NCBI GenBank assembly: GCA_039090855.1
Contig: CM077028.1
Coordinates: 66,035,054 to 66,099,053 of the forward strand
DNA: 64,000 bases
From: Macrothele yani
Lineage: Eukaryota > Arthropoda > Arachnida > Araneae > Macrothelidae
Direction of reading: 5' to 3'
Part shown: piece after piece, positions 10,461-20,425 of the stretch
Numbering within the stretch: the stretch's first letter is position 1
How the letters are laid out: each line of letters opens with the position of its first letter
Translations under genes and position numbers: made by a program
The notes under the pieces: model-generated
Seen by the model: the letters and a program-made list of their open reading frames with translations, nothing else
What the model was told of the DNA's origin: nothing
The model's database searches: none

Positions 10461-11697
10461 CACTATATTGACAAAAGTCACCGGATGCCTAGAAGAGAAA
10501 CACAACATAGTATTTATTGACATATATTGGTACGGTGTCGGTCCACCTTTGTCCTTAATGCATGCACTGGCCCTTCGAAACATGCTTTCGACAAGGTTTT
10601 GAAACACAGCGATAAGTGTGCGCTTTCATTGAGTGCATAATTCTGCTGTTAACTGTTGCGTAGTTGTAGACCTTGGTTCCAAACTTTTTATGGGACGCTC
10701 TAATTCATCCCATAGGTGCTCTATGGGATTCAGATCAGGGCTCTGTGCTGGTCAGTTCACACACGATACGGAATTATCGTCAAACCACGCCGTAACAGTC
10801 CTTGCTTTATGGCTTGGTGCATTATCGTGCTGGTACCAAGAAGGCCCCGTTCCATAGTATTGTCACAGAGTTGGTAGGGCATAATTGTCCAGAATAGTGA
10901 GGTAGACGTGCTTGTTAACAGGTTTGTCCACGATAACCAATGGGCCGTGACCATACCACGAAAAACACCCCCACAGGAGTACAATGCCAGCTCCAAAACT
11001 TCACCGTAGGAATAGTACGCTGTGGTAAATAGCGTTTCTCCGGCTGCCGCCATACTCACACTCGACCATCAGACTGATGGATCGTGTCTTCATCAGTCAA
11101 TAGGTTCAGTTTCGATTGATCTACGGTCCACGATAATTGTTCTTTACAAAATGCTGAACAACGAGTAGCATTCCGAGTGGTGATGAAAAGCTTATGAGCA
11201 GCCGCACGACCACGGTAACCCATGGAATAAAGTTCTCTGCGAACGGCAAGTGTACATACCGAGGTTTCAGCAGTTTTAGTCACCTGTACACTGAGGTTTT
11301 GTGCGGGACTCCGTCGATTAGCTGTAACGACTCTCCTGAGATTTGACGTCCTCTATCACTGCTTTTGTTTCGTTTGCCTGTACGTTTTGCTGCTTCAGGT
11401 ACGCCATGTGTCTTCTACTTATTCAGTACATCCAAAGCAGTTGTGTGGGTATGTTTAAACGCCCTTCGGTTTCTCTTATGGACAACCCACTAATTTAACA
11501 CCCAACAATCTTTCCTTTCTCAAAGTCAGTTTTCACCCGCCGCGACATTTTCACTCAACCTCACAGTGCGATATGATCGCGGACAGCTGACAGGCTTGTC
11601 TTTATACCGTTTGCAGCTGTACCGCGCATCTTAACAAAGCAGGAGATCCGTTAATTTGCTTTTGAAAGGGTTTTCGGTTACTTTTGTCAATACAGTG
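10461..11697 (-). mobile_element. Tc1-like transposon, full length
   Basis: The inverted ends read CACTATATTGACAAAAGTCA on the left and CACTGTATTGACAAAAGTAA on the right (minus strand), flanked by TA at 10459-10460 and 11698-11699. At 1,237 bp it is complete in length. Its ends differ from those of the neighbour at 9058-10275, so it belongs to another Tc1 subfamily. Confidence 0.92.
10480..11548 (-). pseudogene. Tc1-like transposase, inactive
   Basis: The start at 11548 gives MSRRVKTDFEKGKIVGC, followed by a stop. The core then reads VRRELYSMGYRGRAAAHK and WTVDQSKLNLLTDED with the first Asp. The second Asp is in YQHDNAPSH, and the Glu in [10 protein letters not shown] lies 34 residues later. 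A TGA replaces the conserved Trp before PAQSPD. Several frame changes and stops show a dead copy, although all three catalytic acids survive. Confidence 0.87.
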
Positions 11698-11762
11698 TAT
11701 GTAATCGACGAGCAAGTGACTTGCTTTTAAGATTGATGTCTGTGTTGTAGCCAGCGAGATCA

Positions 11763-12960
11763 TACAGGGTGTCTCACTCACTACTTTACCAAAGCTTTTA
11801 TTAATAACATTGTGAATAATTACAGTAATTGATTGATATTTGGTAAGAACGTAAGTTCATCCATGGAAAACAGAACCATACCATAAGATATGATGAAAAT
11901 ATCAGCCTTGTGAATCGAGCCAGGCTTGAACACGAGACTCCCGATTTCGGAAAGTTCGCGCCAGCTGCTCCAGCGTAATCGTAGCCACTACCTCGCACAT
12001 GTTGTTCTTCAATGCCTCAAGGGTTGCCGGATTGTTTTGAAACACCACTAATTTGTGATACCCGCAGAGAAAGAAATCAGGAGGTGTTTGGTCCAGAGAC
12101 TGAGGTGGGGTCACATTCCTTTAGAAATCACGCGATCTTCAAAGAATGACTGAATTTCAGCCATACTCACATGTGATATATGGCAAGTTGCGCCATCTTG
12201 TTGAAAATATCCGGTGGTCAGCTTTTAAGGGTGCAGTTGGTTAACGAATGCCTGAAAAATGTACATGTAGACTGCTGTTTTGACCGTATCCTGAAAGCAG
12301 ATGGGCTCAATGATCCTCCGACATGACAGTGCGCACCACATTCCAGTTTTTTGGTGCGTGAAGTGATTTCTAGATAAATACGTGAGCATTTGCTGCTGCC
12401 CAAATATGCGTGCTTTGTACATTTATGTATCCCGATAAGTGAGTCCATGCTTCGTCGGAAAAAATAAGGTGTAGCCAAAATGTGCAATTTCTTGAAACCA
12501 CTGACAGCACCTTATTCTTTCATCTTGGTCCGGCGCTTTGAGTTCGTGAACAGCAGACACACATGGTAGGGATAAATTGCAGCCTTCTTTGCTACTCTAT
12601 GAGAAGTGCTCTTTGACCTACCGGTTTCATGGGCACGTTTAAGCAAAGTTTTCCGGTGCGAAGGAAGAAGTCTTTGCTGGACGTCCTGCACTACTGTTTC
12701 CGACATTTCGGGACGCCCCCCTCCATGCAAATCCTGTAATGTTCCATGGGTCTCCAGCTTCTTAACCATTTGCAGAATACACGGTTTACTTGGTGCTATC
12801 CTCAAGTATTCTTTACCAAAAATAATTCCAAATTTTTGGTAAAGAATACTTTGGCCACCAGGTGGCGTAAGACTTAATTTTTGCTTCTCATGTATTTGCC
12901 ATAAAATCTGAACTTCTAAAATATCGATTGAAAAAATTCTTTTGTGAGCTGATGCCACTC
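11763..12960 (-). mobile_element. IS630-related (DUF4817-type) transposon, 5' end lost in satellite
   Basis: The left end CAGGGTGTCTCACTCACTAC resembles the CACCCTG end of the second such element at 32199-33177. The minus strand encodes a broken transposase. Homology stops near 12815, where the satellite array starts, so the transposon was truncated by, or is fused to, the satellite. Confidence 0.65.
11902..12815 (-). pseudogene. DUF4817/IS630-type transposase remnant
   Basis: From right to left the pieces are SKPCILQMVKKLETHGT (N-terminal helix-turn-helix), then a VQDVQ..L..S.RK stretch and STSHRVAKKA. Next comes HQKTGMWCALSCRRIIEPI with FQDTV, then PPDFFLCGY, which holds the last Asp of the catalytic set. 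These blocks occur in this order in arthropod transposases carrying DUF4817. They fall in different frames with stops between them. The order and motifs make the family assignment firm, but activity is impossible. Confidence 0.75.
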
Positions 12961-14600
12961 ACATCGATAAACCTTTTCGGAATATTTTCTTCCTAAAATA
13001 TTGCATAGTTTCACCGCTAGGGGGCGTAGATGCATATCTAATTTTTTAAAATATATCTCCTTCTAATGGTCCGATTTGAAAAATTCCTTCTTTGTTGGAT
13101 AGTGTTTTCCGTCTGACATGATTTTCATATAATTTCAAAATATTCAGGTAATTTATAGATTTTCCGCTAGTGGGGAAGGAGGGGGGGAGTGTAGAGGTAA
13201 ATTGCGTTTCTTCCTATATCTCTGCTTCTAAATCTTCGATTTGAAAATTTCGTTCAGCACCGGATACAGCTCCTGGTGCGAAATCGTTTGCACATAATTT
13301 CGAATTTTTGTAAAAAAAAAAGGTTTGGTCACCAGGGGCGTAAATCTTAATTTCCGCTTCTGATGTATTTTCAGCAAAATATGAGCTTCTAAATTCTCGA
13401 TTGAAAAAAACGTCGTTTGTAGACCGATACTACTCATGTCGACAAACGTTTTAGAAACATTTTCTTCTTAAAATATTGCATGGTTTCTACGCCACGGGGT
13501 GTAGATGTATATCTTATTTTTGTCAATATCTCTACTTCTAGGAGTCCGATTTGAAAAATTCCTTCTTTGTTGGATAGTGTTTTCAGTGTGACATGTGGTT
13601 CATATAATTTCAAAATTTTCAAGTAATTCATAGACTTTCCGCTAGGGGGCGTAAAGGAAATTTGCGTTCCCCACTATATCTTTGTTTCTAAATTTCCGAT
13701 TTGAAAAATTCTTTCTGCACAGGATACAGCTCCTGATGGGAAATCCTTTGCACATAATTTCTAATTTTTGTAAAAAATGGTTTCGCCACCAGGTGGCGTA
13801 AGTCTAAATTTCCGCTTCTGATGTATTTGCAGCAAAATGTGAGCTTCTAAAATCTTGATTGAAAAAAAAAGTCGTTTGTTGACCGATACTACTCATGTCG
13901 ACAAGCGTTTTAGGAACATTTTCTTCTTGAAATAATACATGGTTTCTACGCCAGGGGGCGTAGCTGTATATCTTATTTTTGTCAATATCTGTACTTATAA
14001 GAGTCCGAATTGAAAAATTCCTTCTTTGTTGTATAGTGTTTCCGATGCGAAATGTTGTTCCTACAAATTCAAAATTTTCAAGTAAATCACAGATTTTCGG
14101 CTAGGGGGCACAAAGATAAATGGCGTTTTCTGCGTTATTTCTGCTCCCAAAACTCCGATTTGAAAAATTCTTCCTGATCGCATACAAGACCTGATGGAAA
14201 ATATTTTTCACATAATTTCTAATGTTTGGTAAAGAATGGTTTGGCCACCAGGGGTCATAAGTGTTAATTTCTGCTTCTTATGTACAGTATTTGTAGTAGA
14301 ATCTGGGCTCTTGAAAATTCGACAAAAATTTTTTTTTCTTGGACCGATACCGCTCATATGGATAAACCTTTTGAGAATACTTTCTTCCCAAAATAATGCA
14401 TGGTTTTGCCACCAGGGGACGCAAAAGTAACATCTTATTTTTGTCGATATCTCGGTTTCTAAGAGTTCGTAAGCTCACGATTATGTTTACAGCAATATCT
14501 GAGGGATTAAAAATCCGACTGAAAAACTACTTCATTCCGTCAGATACTATTGTTTTCCATACCGGTTTCATTGACTTTGAATAGCTTTGACAAATTTAAT
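12815..14600. repeat. higher-order satellite: ~155-bp subunits, three per ~460 bp
   Basis: Boxes of the type (G)CCACCAGGTGGCGTAA or CCGCTAGGGGGCGTA recur at about 12852, 13011, 13161, 13326, 13489, 13639, 13784, 13949, 14098, 14243 and 14408, spaced 145-165 bp. Between boxes come CTTCTAAAAATCCGA, GATTTGAAAAATTC and a CACATAATTTC-like block. Subunits one, four, seven and ten match each other best, giving a three-subunit repeat of about 455-477 bp. Divergence between units is substantial, so the array is not freshly amplified. Confidence 0.9.
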
Positions 14601-15084
14601 TTGCGTTAGAACGCATTCAAAAGACGTGCTTATTACACCCGAAAATTCGGTGTCATCATTCTTATTTAATTCTTGTAAGTTCCGCCACAGATCTCATTTG
14701 CTGTTCCAACACAAACCACAGATACGTGATTGGATTGATATCTGGGGAATTTGGAGGCCAGGGTAATACCCGGAAGTTTTCCTTGAGTTCCGCTAACCAT
14801 TCTCGAACAATCCGGGCACTGTGGCAGGGTGCATTATCCTCTTGAAAGAAAGCACTACTAGAGGGAAATACCGTTGCTGCGAAATGATGTATCTGGTTGT
14901 CAACGATGTTTAGTTTAGGTAGTAGACGTCATAGTTTCCTGCACGTGAATGACTGGACCCAAGGTTTCCCAGCTGAACATTGCTCAATCCATTACACTTC
15001 CTCCATCAGCTTGTTATCTTCCGAAGATGCATCCTGGTGTGATGTACTACAGAGCTGAAACATGTGCCAATACAAGAAATCTGC

Positions 15085-15299
15085 AGCGATCCATCGGTGT
15101 AGTTTAGTCGGTTAGAACAACTGGCTCCGGAGCGAAGAGAAGCAGGTTCGATCCTTGTCACCGACTAATGTGTCAATTGGGTTCTCCGAAAAATGTTTGA
15201 TATTTGTTCCACACATCATCTGGAATTAATAAAAATTCCTACTCCCTTCAAAAAAAAAAGAAAAAAAAAGGAGGAAAGAAAGAAAAAATTAAGAGAGAC
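15085..15299 (+). mobile_element. SINE B copy 1 (tRNA-derived, CCG anticodon position)
   Basis: A tRNA-like head near 15092-15165 has ends TCGGTG and CACCGAC that pair, an A-box-like TAGTTTAGTCGG, CTCCGGA in the anticodon loop and B box GGTTCGATCC. A short body and an A-rich tail (about 15249-15288) follow. It interrupts the DD36E transposase. Sequence similarity to copy 2 begins about 45 bp upstream of the tRNA-like head. Confidence 0.72.
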
Positions 15300-15470
15300 A
15301 TGATTTGATGTACTGCAAAAGTGAAGCACGTGTGAAGAGTACAAATCTACAGCGGTACATTCCGTCGGTGTAGTTTAGTCGCTTAGAACAACTGGATTCG
15401 GAGCGAGGAGGAGCAGTTTCGATCGTCGTCACCGACAAATATGTGAATTTCCCACTGGTGCAAATACTTC
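15300..15470 (+). mobile_element. SINE B copy 2
   Basis: It repeats the arrangement of copy 1, with the tRNA-like head at about 15363-15437 (B box mutated to GTTTCGATCG) and an upstream lead-in GATGTACT at 15307 matching 15039. The two copies form a tandem pair with a period of about 268 bp. Confidence 0.62.
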
Positions 15471-15506
15471 CCCAGGTAAACAACGCACATGTATCCCGGT
15501 GCCACA

Positions 15507-15762
15507 AGAAACGAGATTTATCGGATCAGACGACCTTCTTCCAATCATTCAAGTACCAGTTTTGATGCTCGCTTGCCCATTGTAGGCGCTTTAGACGGTA
15601 AAGTCTAAGTGGCCTGCGGCTACTTAGCCGCAGGTAAATGACGTACACCTCTCCGGCCGTCCACATGGTGAACAGAAAACGAGATTCATCGGATCAGACG
15701 ACCTTCTTCCATTCATTCAAGGTCCAGTTTTGATGCTCACATGTCCATTGTAGACGCTTCCC
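15507..15762. repeat. tandem duplication inside DD36E transposase
   Basis: About 90 bp covering the WSDES motif (AACGAGATT at 15507, through the GCCCATTGTAG-like block) appears again at 15674-15762. The offset is about 167 bp. Both copies read the same transposase residues on the minus strand. Confidence 0.85.
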
Positions 15763-16329
15763 ACGTTGATCCGACATTAGCATGGGCAAATGGAACGGCC
15801 CGCGGCTATGTAGCCGAATTTACAGCAGGTTCAATGTACTGTGTGTTGCGGCACATTACTCTCGTCCTCAGCATTCAGACAACCGGCGAGTTGCGCCACA
15901 GTATCCCTTCTGTTGGCTTGTATCATACGGGATATAATTCGCTCACTTCTAACATCTATGAGCCGTGATCCGCCCACACATTGCCTGGGGTATGTAGTTT
16001 AACCCTTCTCTGACCACTATTTGAAGGTACTAACCACGACTGTCAAAAAGCATCCCACAAGCTTTGCCATCTCGGAAATGCTCTGACCCAGTCGCCTGAC
16101 CATTAAAAGTTGGCTTTTGTCGAACTCGCCCAAGTCCGCTGCGTCTCCGATCTGAATAACAAGAATAACACTGATTGACTGAGCTCAGCATGAGGTGTTA
16201 GTTTTACCGTTCCATGACCTTCACACGCGCTGTCGTTTACTTGCAGTTGCGTCGGTTTGCATAAACTCGCACTGGTTATTATTTTTTGGCTCTTTAGTGT
16301 ATATGCTACAAAATTAACCACGAACACTA

Positions 16330-16850
16330 ACTAGCAGACGCACATAATTAATCAGGTAAACTAAAGCTCTACCTAAAACTTAAACTCCATGATTGTTTCA
16401 CCAGAAATATCGCAAACTTTACGTTCTCTGAGAAACATTTTAAAGCGAATTCTACTGTTCGATCGTTTTTTCATTTCAGCGCTGTTAAATATACATATAA
16501 GGGGAATTATTTCACGATAATATTTTCACGAACACAAACTTCCTTTTTTGTTTTCTTCCGGACATTTTTTCTGCCAAAGTTTGCGAATCATAACGGCATT
16601 TCCGCGGAACTTTCCTCTGGTCTGGTTTTGACAACGCCAAGTTTTTAGGAACGCATCTTTTATCATGAAAGCAACTTGCTTTGATCATTATTTTGGAAAC
16701 TCTGAAACTGACAATGTTATTTATTAAGGCTATTTATATTTTTATTCATTCACATCTTCCGCTTCTTACTTTTTGCTGTTCCTTATAGGATCCAGAATCA
16801 AGGCATTTTATATATCGGTTGCACCATATTTGCAGCCATACCTAAGCGTC
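16330..16850. other. AT-rich sequence, nothing recognised
   Basis: No transposon ends or coding homology seen. The base composition resembles the satellite neighbourhood. Confidence 0.4.
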
Positions 16851-17062
16851 TAAAAATCCGATTTCAATAATTCCTGTCCCAGCAGATGCGGCCACTACGA
16901 AAACATTTTACGCAGATTTTTTGCCAAAAATAATTCATAATTTACCCGCAAGTGTGTATATCCTATTTTTCTCTATATCTGTGCTTCTAAAAGTCCGACT
17001 TGAAAAATTCTTTGAACACCAGATACTAACTGCTTGGTAGAACATTCTGCGTACACAGCGCG
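16850..17062. repeat. isolated, diverged satellite monomer(s)
   Basis: It contains GCGTCTAAAAATCCGATTTC, then TATATCTGTGCTTCTAAAAG, then TCCGACTTGAAAAATTC with an ATACTAACTGCTTGG-like block. These match the subunit blocks of 12815-14600 in the same order. It ends where the mariner at 17071 begins. Confidence 0.75.
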
Positions 17063-17070
17063 GCAAATAC

Positions 17071-18243
17071 GTAGTGCGATCAGAAAGTTCCGAGACTAGG
17101 TACGTAGCACGCCAACAGATGACTGTACGCGGATGCGCGAGCAGCGGTCGAGGGCAGTGAATTTCATGAGTCATTGCGCCGAGTGGCGTCGCTCTGTGAA
17201 CATCGGGAGCTATGCTACACTATATTTGGCGACCACGGGCAGAACACAATTGCGATTTCGGTACGGACTGCAAACTAGAGCAGCGAGCAAACATCAAATT
17301 CTGCATCAAACTCTGCAAATTGGGAACGGAGACACGTGCAATGTTGCGGCAGGCTTATGGCAATGAAGCAATGAGTCGTGCGAAGTGTTTTGAGTGGCAC
17401 TCGCGCTTCCAGAGCGGCAGAACTGCACTGGTAAACGACGAAAGGTCAGGGCGACAATCCATGAGCAAACCCCTTAAAAATGTGGACAAAATTAGGGAAC
17501 TGGTGCATGAGGATCGTCAGATAACCATTCAAACTAGAGCAGTGAGCGAACGTCAAATTCTGCGTCAAACTCGGCATATCGGGAACCAACGTTCCTGTCG
17601 CGGGTCATCACTGGGGACGAGACTTGGGTCTACGGTTACGACCCAAAGGCCAAACAGCAGTCGTCGCAGTGGAAGAGCCCGGAATCTCCACGACCGAAGA
17701 AGGCCCGACAGGTCCGGAGCGCAACCAAAAGCATGCTCATCATGTTCTTCGACGTTCGTGGGTTTGTGGACCGTTAATTCGTTCCCTAGGGCCAGAACTT
17801 CAAAGCTCTTTTTTACTGCGATGTTCTGCTGCGTCTTAGGGAAGACATTCGTCGCAAACGACCTGGGATGTGGCGCAGGGGCGATTTCCTGCTCCACCAT
17901 GACAATGCAGTAGCTCGCAGAGCATTAGCAACAGCATGACTACCCTTCCTCACCCGCCTTACTCGCGGGATGTGGCCCCATCGACTTCCTTCTATTCCCG
18001 AAGATGAAGCCGAAGCTCAAGGGTCGCCGTTTTGAAACCGTAAACGAGATCCAGCGCGAAACGCAGACGGTGCTTGACACGATTCGCGAACAGGACTTCC
18101 AGGGAGCGTTCTAACAGTGGCAAAAACGCTGGCAGTGGTGTATCGCTGCCCAAGGAGCCTACTTTGAGGGAGATCATAGCCAAACTTAAGTAACGTAAGT
18201 ACTTTGTTGTATATCGGCCTAGTATCGGACCTCATTGTAAGTA
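17071..18243 (+). mobile_element. mariner transposon with internal rearrangement
   Basis: Coding homology runs from 17267 to 18189. Flanking sequence ends in partly matching inverted repeats (TTCCGAGACTAGG near 17090 and CCTAGTATCGGACC near 18219). The element lies between satellite-like DNA and another mariner on the minus strand. Confidence 0.75.
17267..18189 (+). pseudogene. mariner DD34D transposase, inactive
   Basis: The N-terminal part starts LEQRANIKFC (initiator Met lost) and continues CFEWHSRFQSGRT to IRELVHEDRQ. The middle third is missing, replaced by a second copy of bases from the N-terminus (17530-17587 resembles 17271-17328). Catalytic motifs then follow: ITGDETWVYGYD with the first Asp, LLHHDNAV with the second, and DVAPIDFLLF with the third. 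The C-terminus ends with YFEGDHSQT and a stop at 18187-18189. Several stops and frame changes occur. Confidence 0.87.
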
Positions 18244-19579
18244 ATGAGACTGAATTTAAAAAAAGCAATGGAAAAATAGGAAACCCTACGTGAAGGTATC
18301 TTGTTCGAAGTACTTCCTACTTTAATATAAGGTGTGGGACGTTGAGCCAATGAAACGTAGGACTTACAGAGGTCATTCTTTGGTATGGAGTGAAGAGCTG
18401 ATGTCACAATTCTTTGCATGTCTTCAATGTTTTGAAAAGCCTTTCTTTTTAAAGGCTGTCTTAACGTAGGGGAATAGAAAGTAGTCACACGGTGACAAAT
18501 CTGGAGAATATGGGGAATGGCTGGATACCCACACTTGTTTTCCTGCGAGAAATTTCTGTACACTGACTGCTCTGTGTGCTGGTGCGTTATCGTGAAGAGG
18601 GAATCATTGCCAGTTTTTGTACTCAGGCCTGAAATGTGAACAATCCTCTTCCACAATTGTTCCAAAATGGATGTGTAAGCACTGGCAGTGACAGCTGTAC
18701 CTTCAGGAATGAACTCGTGATGCAGAATTCCCTTGCTACCTGCAAAACCACACAAGCATTGCCTTCATTGGACTTCTGTAACCTGATATCCTTTCCATTT
18801 GGTGACTGTGGTGACTTCCTCAGAGAACTCAGATGCTTCTTTTCAGGATCATAACGAAAACACCATGTCCCGTCATCTGCCAAAATGCTTTGAAGAAAGG
18901 TTTACATTGTATCTATAGTCTCCAGGATGTCTTTCGCGTACTCGATAATATGCATGTTTCTGGTTGTCTGAGAAAACATTCGGTACAAATCAAGCACAAT
19001 TTCTTTCCCTTCAAAGGTTGAACTACGATTTGACGAATCGTCTTATTGCCGCCTCGGTGGCGCAGTGGTCTAAGGCGTTGGCCTCTGATCTTTCGTCCGT
19101 AAGGGGTCCGGGTTCGAATCCCGGTCAGGCATGGATGTTGTGTTTGTCTTACGGCACTGGCTCTCTCCCTTCCCTGGAACCAGTGACCCTAAATTAGGGA
19201 CGGGCGACTGCTTATAGCCCATTGAGTTGCTCACGGTGGTCGTTAAACCTCCAAACAAAAAAAAAAACAAAAAAAAAAAAAAAGAATCGTCTTATTACTA
19301 CCGCGCTCACATTCAAGCATCCTCAAGGTCGCACAACGATCACTTTTTATCATTTCGCGAACTTTCTCAATGTGTTCAGATATGCGCACTGAAATCGGGC
19401 GTCCGAGCCTTTCGTCATTTTCCAAATCTTCCCGCCCATCTTTTAAACGTGTATAACAGTGAAATATTTGTGCACAGGATAGGCAATTAGCCCTTTACAA
19501 CATCACTCAACAATTCAACTGTCTCAGATGCAGTGGTACCAATTTTCAAGCGCAACCGGATATTTACTCGCTGCTCCAT
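18240..19579 (-). pseudogene. mariner DD34D transposase, SINE-disrupted
   Basis: The start at 19579 reads MEQRVNIRL. The linker ENDERLGRP and the segment IEKVREMIKSDRCATLRML lead up to the SINE. Beyond it are ADDGTWCFRYD (first Asp), LHDNAPAHRAVSVQKF (second Asp) and SHSPYSPDLSPCDY (third Asp, 34 residues later). The catalytic triad is therefore preserved, but frame changes between the blocks and the 236-bp SINE make it non-functional. Confidence 0.85.
19048..19283 (+). mobile_element. SINE A, full-length reference copy
   Basis: A tRNA-like head begins GCCGCCTCGGTGGCGCAGTG (A box) with B box GGTTCGAATCC about 60 bp on. A conserved body of about 140 bp follows: GGCATGGATGTTGTG, CCTGGAACCAGTG, AGGGACGGGCGACTG, GGTGGTCGTTAAACCTCC. 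The A-rich tail ends at 19283. The perfect target duplication GAATCGTCTTATT at 19035-19047 and 19284-19296 shows LINE-style insertion. Such elements are transcribed by RNA polymerase III from the internal A and B boxes and rely on a LINE for reverse transcription. Confidence 0.96.
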
Positions 19580-19759
19580 GACAGGACGGTGACGATGTTA
19601 TTCCAACGAATGACGTCATGCACAGCGTAAATAATCATCTGCGCAATTCTCACATAAACGCTGTTGCCACCGCATAGCTGATAAATGAATTATAAAAAAC
19701 CCATGCCTTCCCGACCAGTATGTTTTACAGATATTTTTTTCTAAAAACCAATCTCTTTA

Positions 19760-19905
19760 CTTAATTGCCACACTACGTACTTTTTGAATATTTATACTGC
19801 ACACTTCTGACACCCAAAGTAACGTTAGTATGTATTTCTGTTTGCAACTCTATATCCGCTTCTAAAAATCCTGTTCAACAATTTTTTTAAATGTATACCA
19901 TTCAT
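19760..19905. repeat. possible isolated satellite monomer
   Basis: It contains TATATCCGCTTCTAAAAATC and a CAACAATTTTT block like the subunits at 12.8-14.6 kb. The match is short, so the call is tentative. Confidence 0.45.
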
Positions 19906-20011
19906 ACTGGTAAACATTATATGAATTAAATATCATGTAATGATATTTTATTCACATAATGAATATTATCTTAATTAAATATCGCAGTTTACCCGTTATG
20001 AGACGTTTACG

Positions 20012-20385
20012 GGGGTCATAACGAAAGTTTCGCACACGTTAATCTAAAACGGAAGCGGATGATGCAATCGGGAAAATGATTGCATCTTGTCAAGGTCACA
20101 CTCTAACTGACATACGAGGGTCATAACAAAAGTTCTGCACACATTAATCTAAAAAGGAAGCTGATGACGCAGTCGGGAAAATGATTGCGGCATGTCAAGG
20201 TCACACTCTAACTGACATACGAGGGTCATAACAAAAGTTCTGCACACGTTAATCTAAAAATGAAGCTGATGACGCAGTCGAGAAAATGATTGCGGCATGT
20301 GAAGGTCAGACTCTAACTGACATACGAGGGTCATAACAAAAGTTCTGCACACGTTAATCTAAAACAGAAGCGGATCATGCAACAG
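20012..20385. repeat. 105-bp tandem repeat, ~3.5 units
   Basis: GGTCATAAC recurs at 20014, 20119, 20224 and 20329, a constant 105-bp period. Each unit contains TCTGCACACGTTAATCTAAA, GGAAAATGATTGC and TGTCAAGGTCACACTCTAAC. The units are only a few per cent diverged. Confidence 0.93.
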
Positions 20386-20425
20386 GTAGCTAGTAAAAAT
20401 GAAACGAAAGAAAGGACTGAAATCG

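Larger units (their letters stand above)
14690..16157 (-). pseudogene. DD36E Tc1-like transposase, inactive
   Basis: The N-terminus reads GDAADLGEFDKSQL and then QSISEMAKLVGC, with the start codon apparently mutated from ATG to ATC. The core has SEHQNWTLNEWKKVVWSDE (first Asp), AMFSWETLGPVI and FQEDNAPCHSARIV (second Asp). The Glu expected in NSPDINPIE is Thr (NPIT), 36 residues after the second Asp. Stops, SINE insertions and a duplicated segment also break it. Confidence 0.8.
14610..16290 (-). mobile_element. Tc1-like DD36E transposon, rearranged and SINE-invaded
   Basis: Transposase homology on the minus strand runs from about 16157 down to 14690, with SINE B insertions between 15085 and 15470 and a tandem duplication at 15507-15762. 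Terminal repeats were not identified with confidence, so the limits are approximate. It groups with the elements at 41225-42560 and 44400-45567. Confidence 0.75.
18240..19700 (-). mobile_element. mariner transposon interrupted by SINE A
   Basis: A minus-strand mariner abuts the plus-strand one at 17071-18243. It is split by a SINE at 19048-19283 with a perfect 13-bp target duplication. Terminal repeats were not resolved, so the ends are approximate. Confidence 0.75.

Noticed and set aside
18964..19270. Protein frames covering SINE A bodies on both strands, repeated at 21313, 48997 and 61901
   Set aside because: They translate the SINE and its A or T tail (runs of F or K), so they are not genes.
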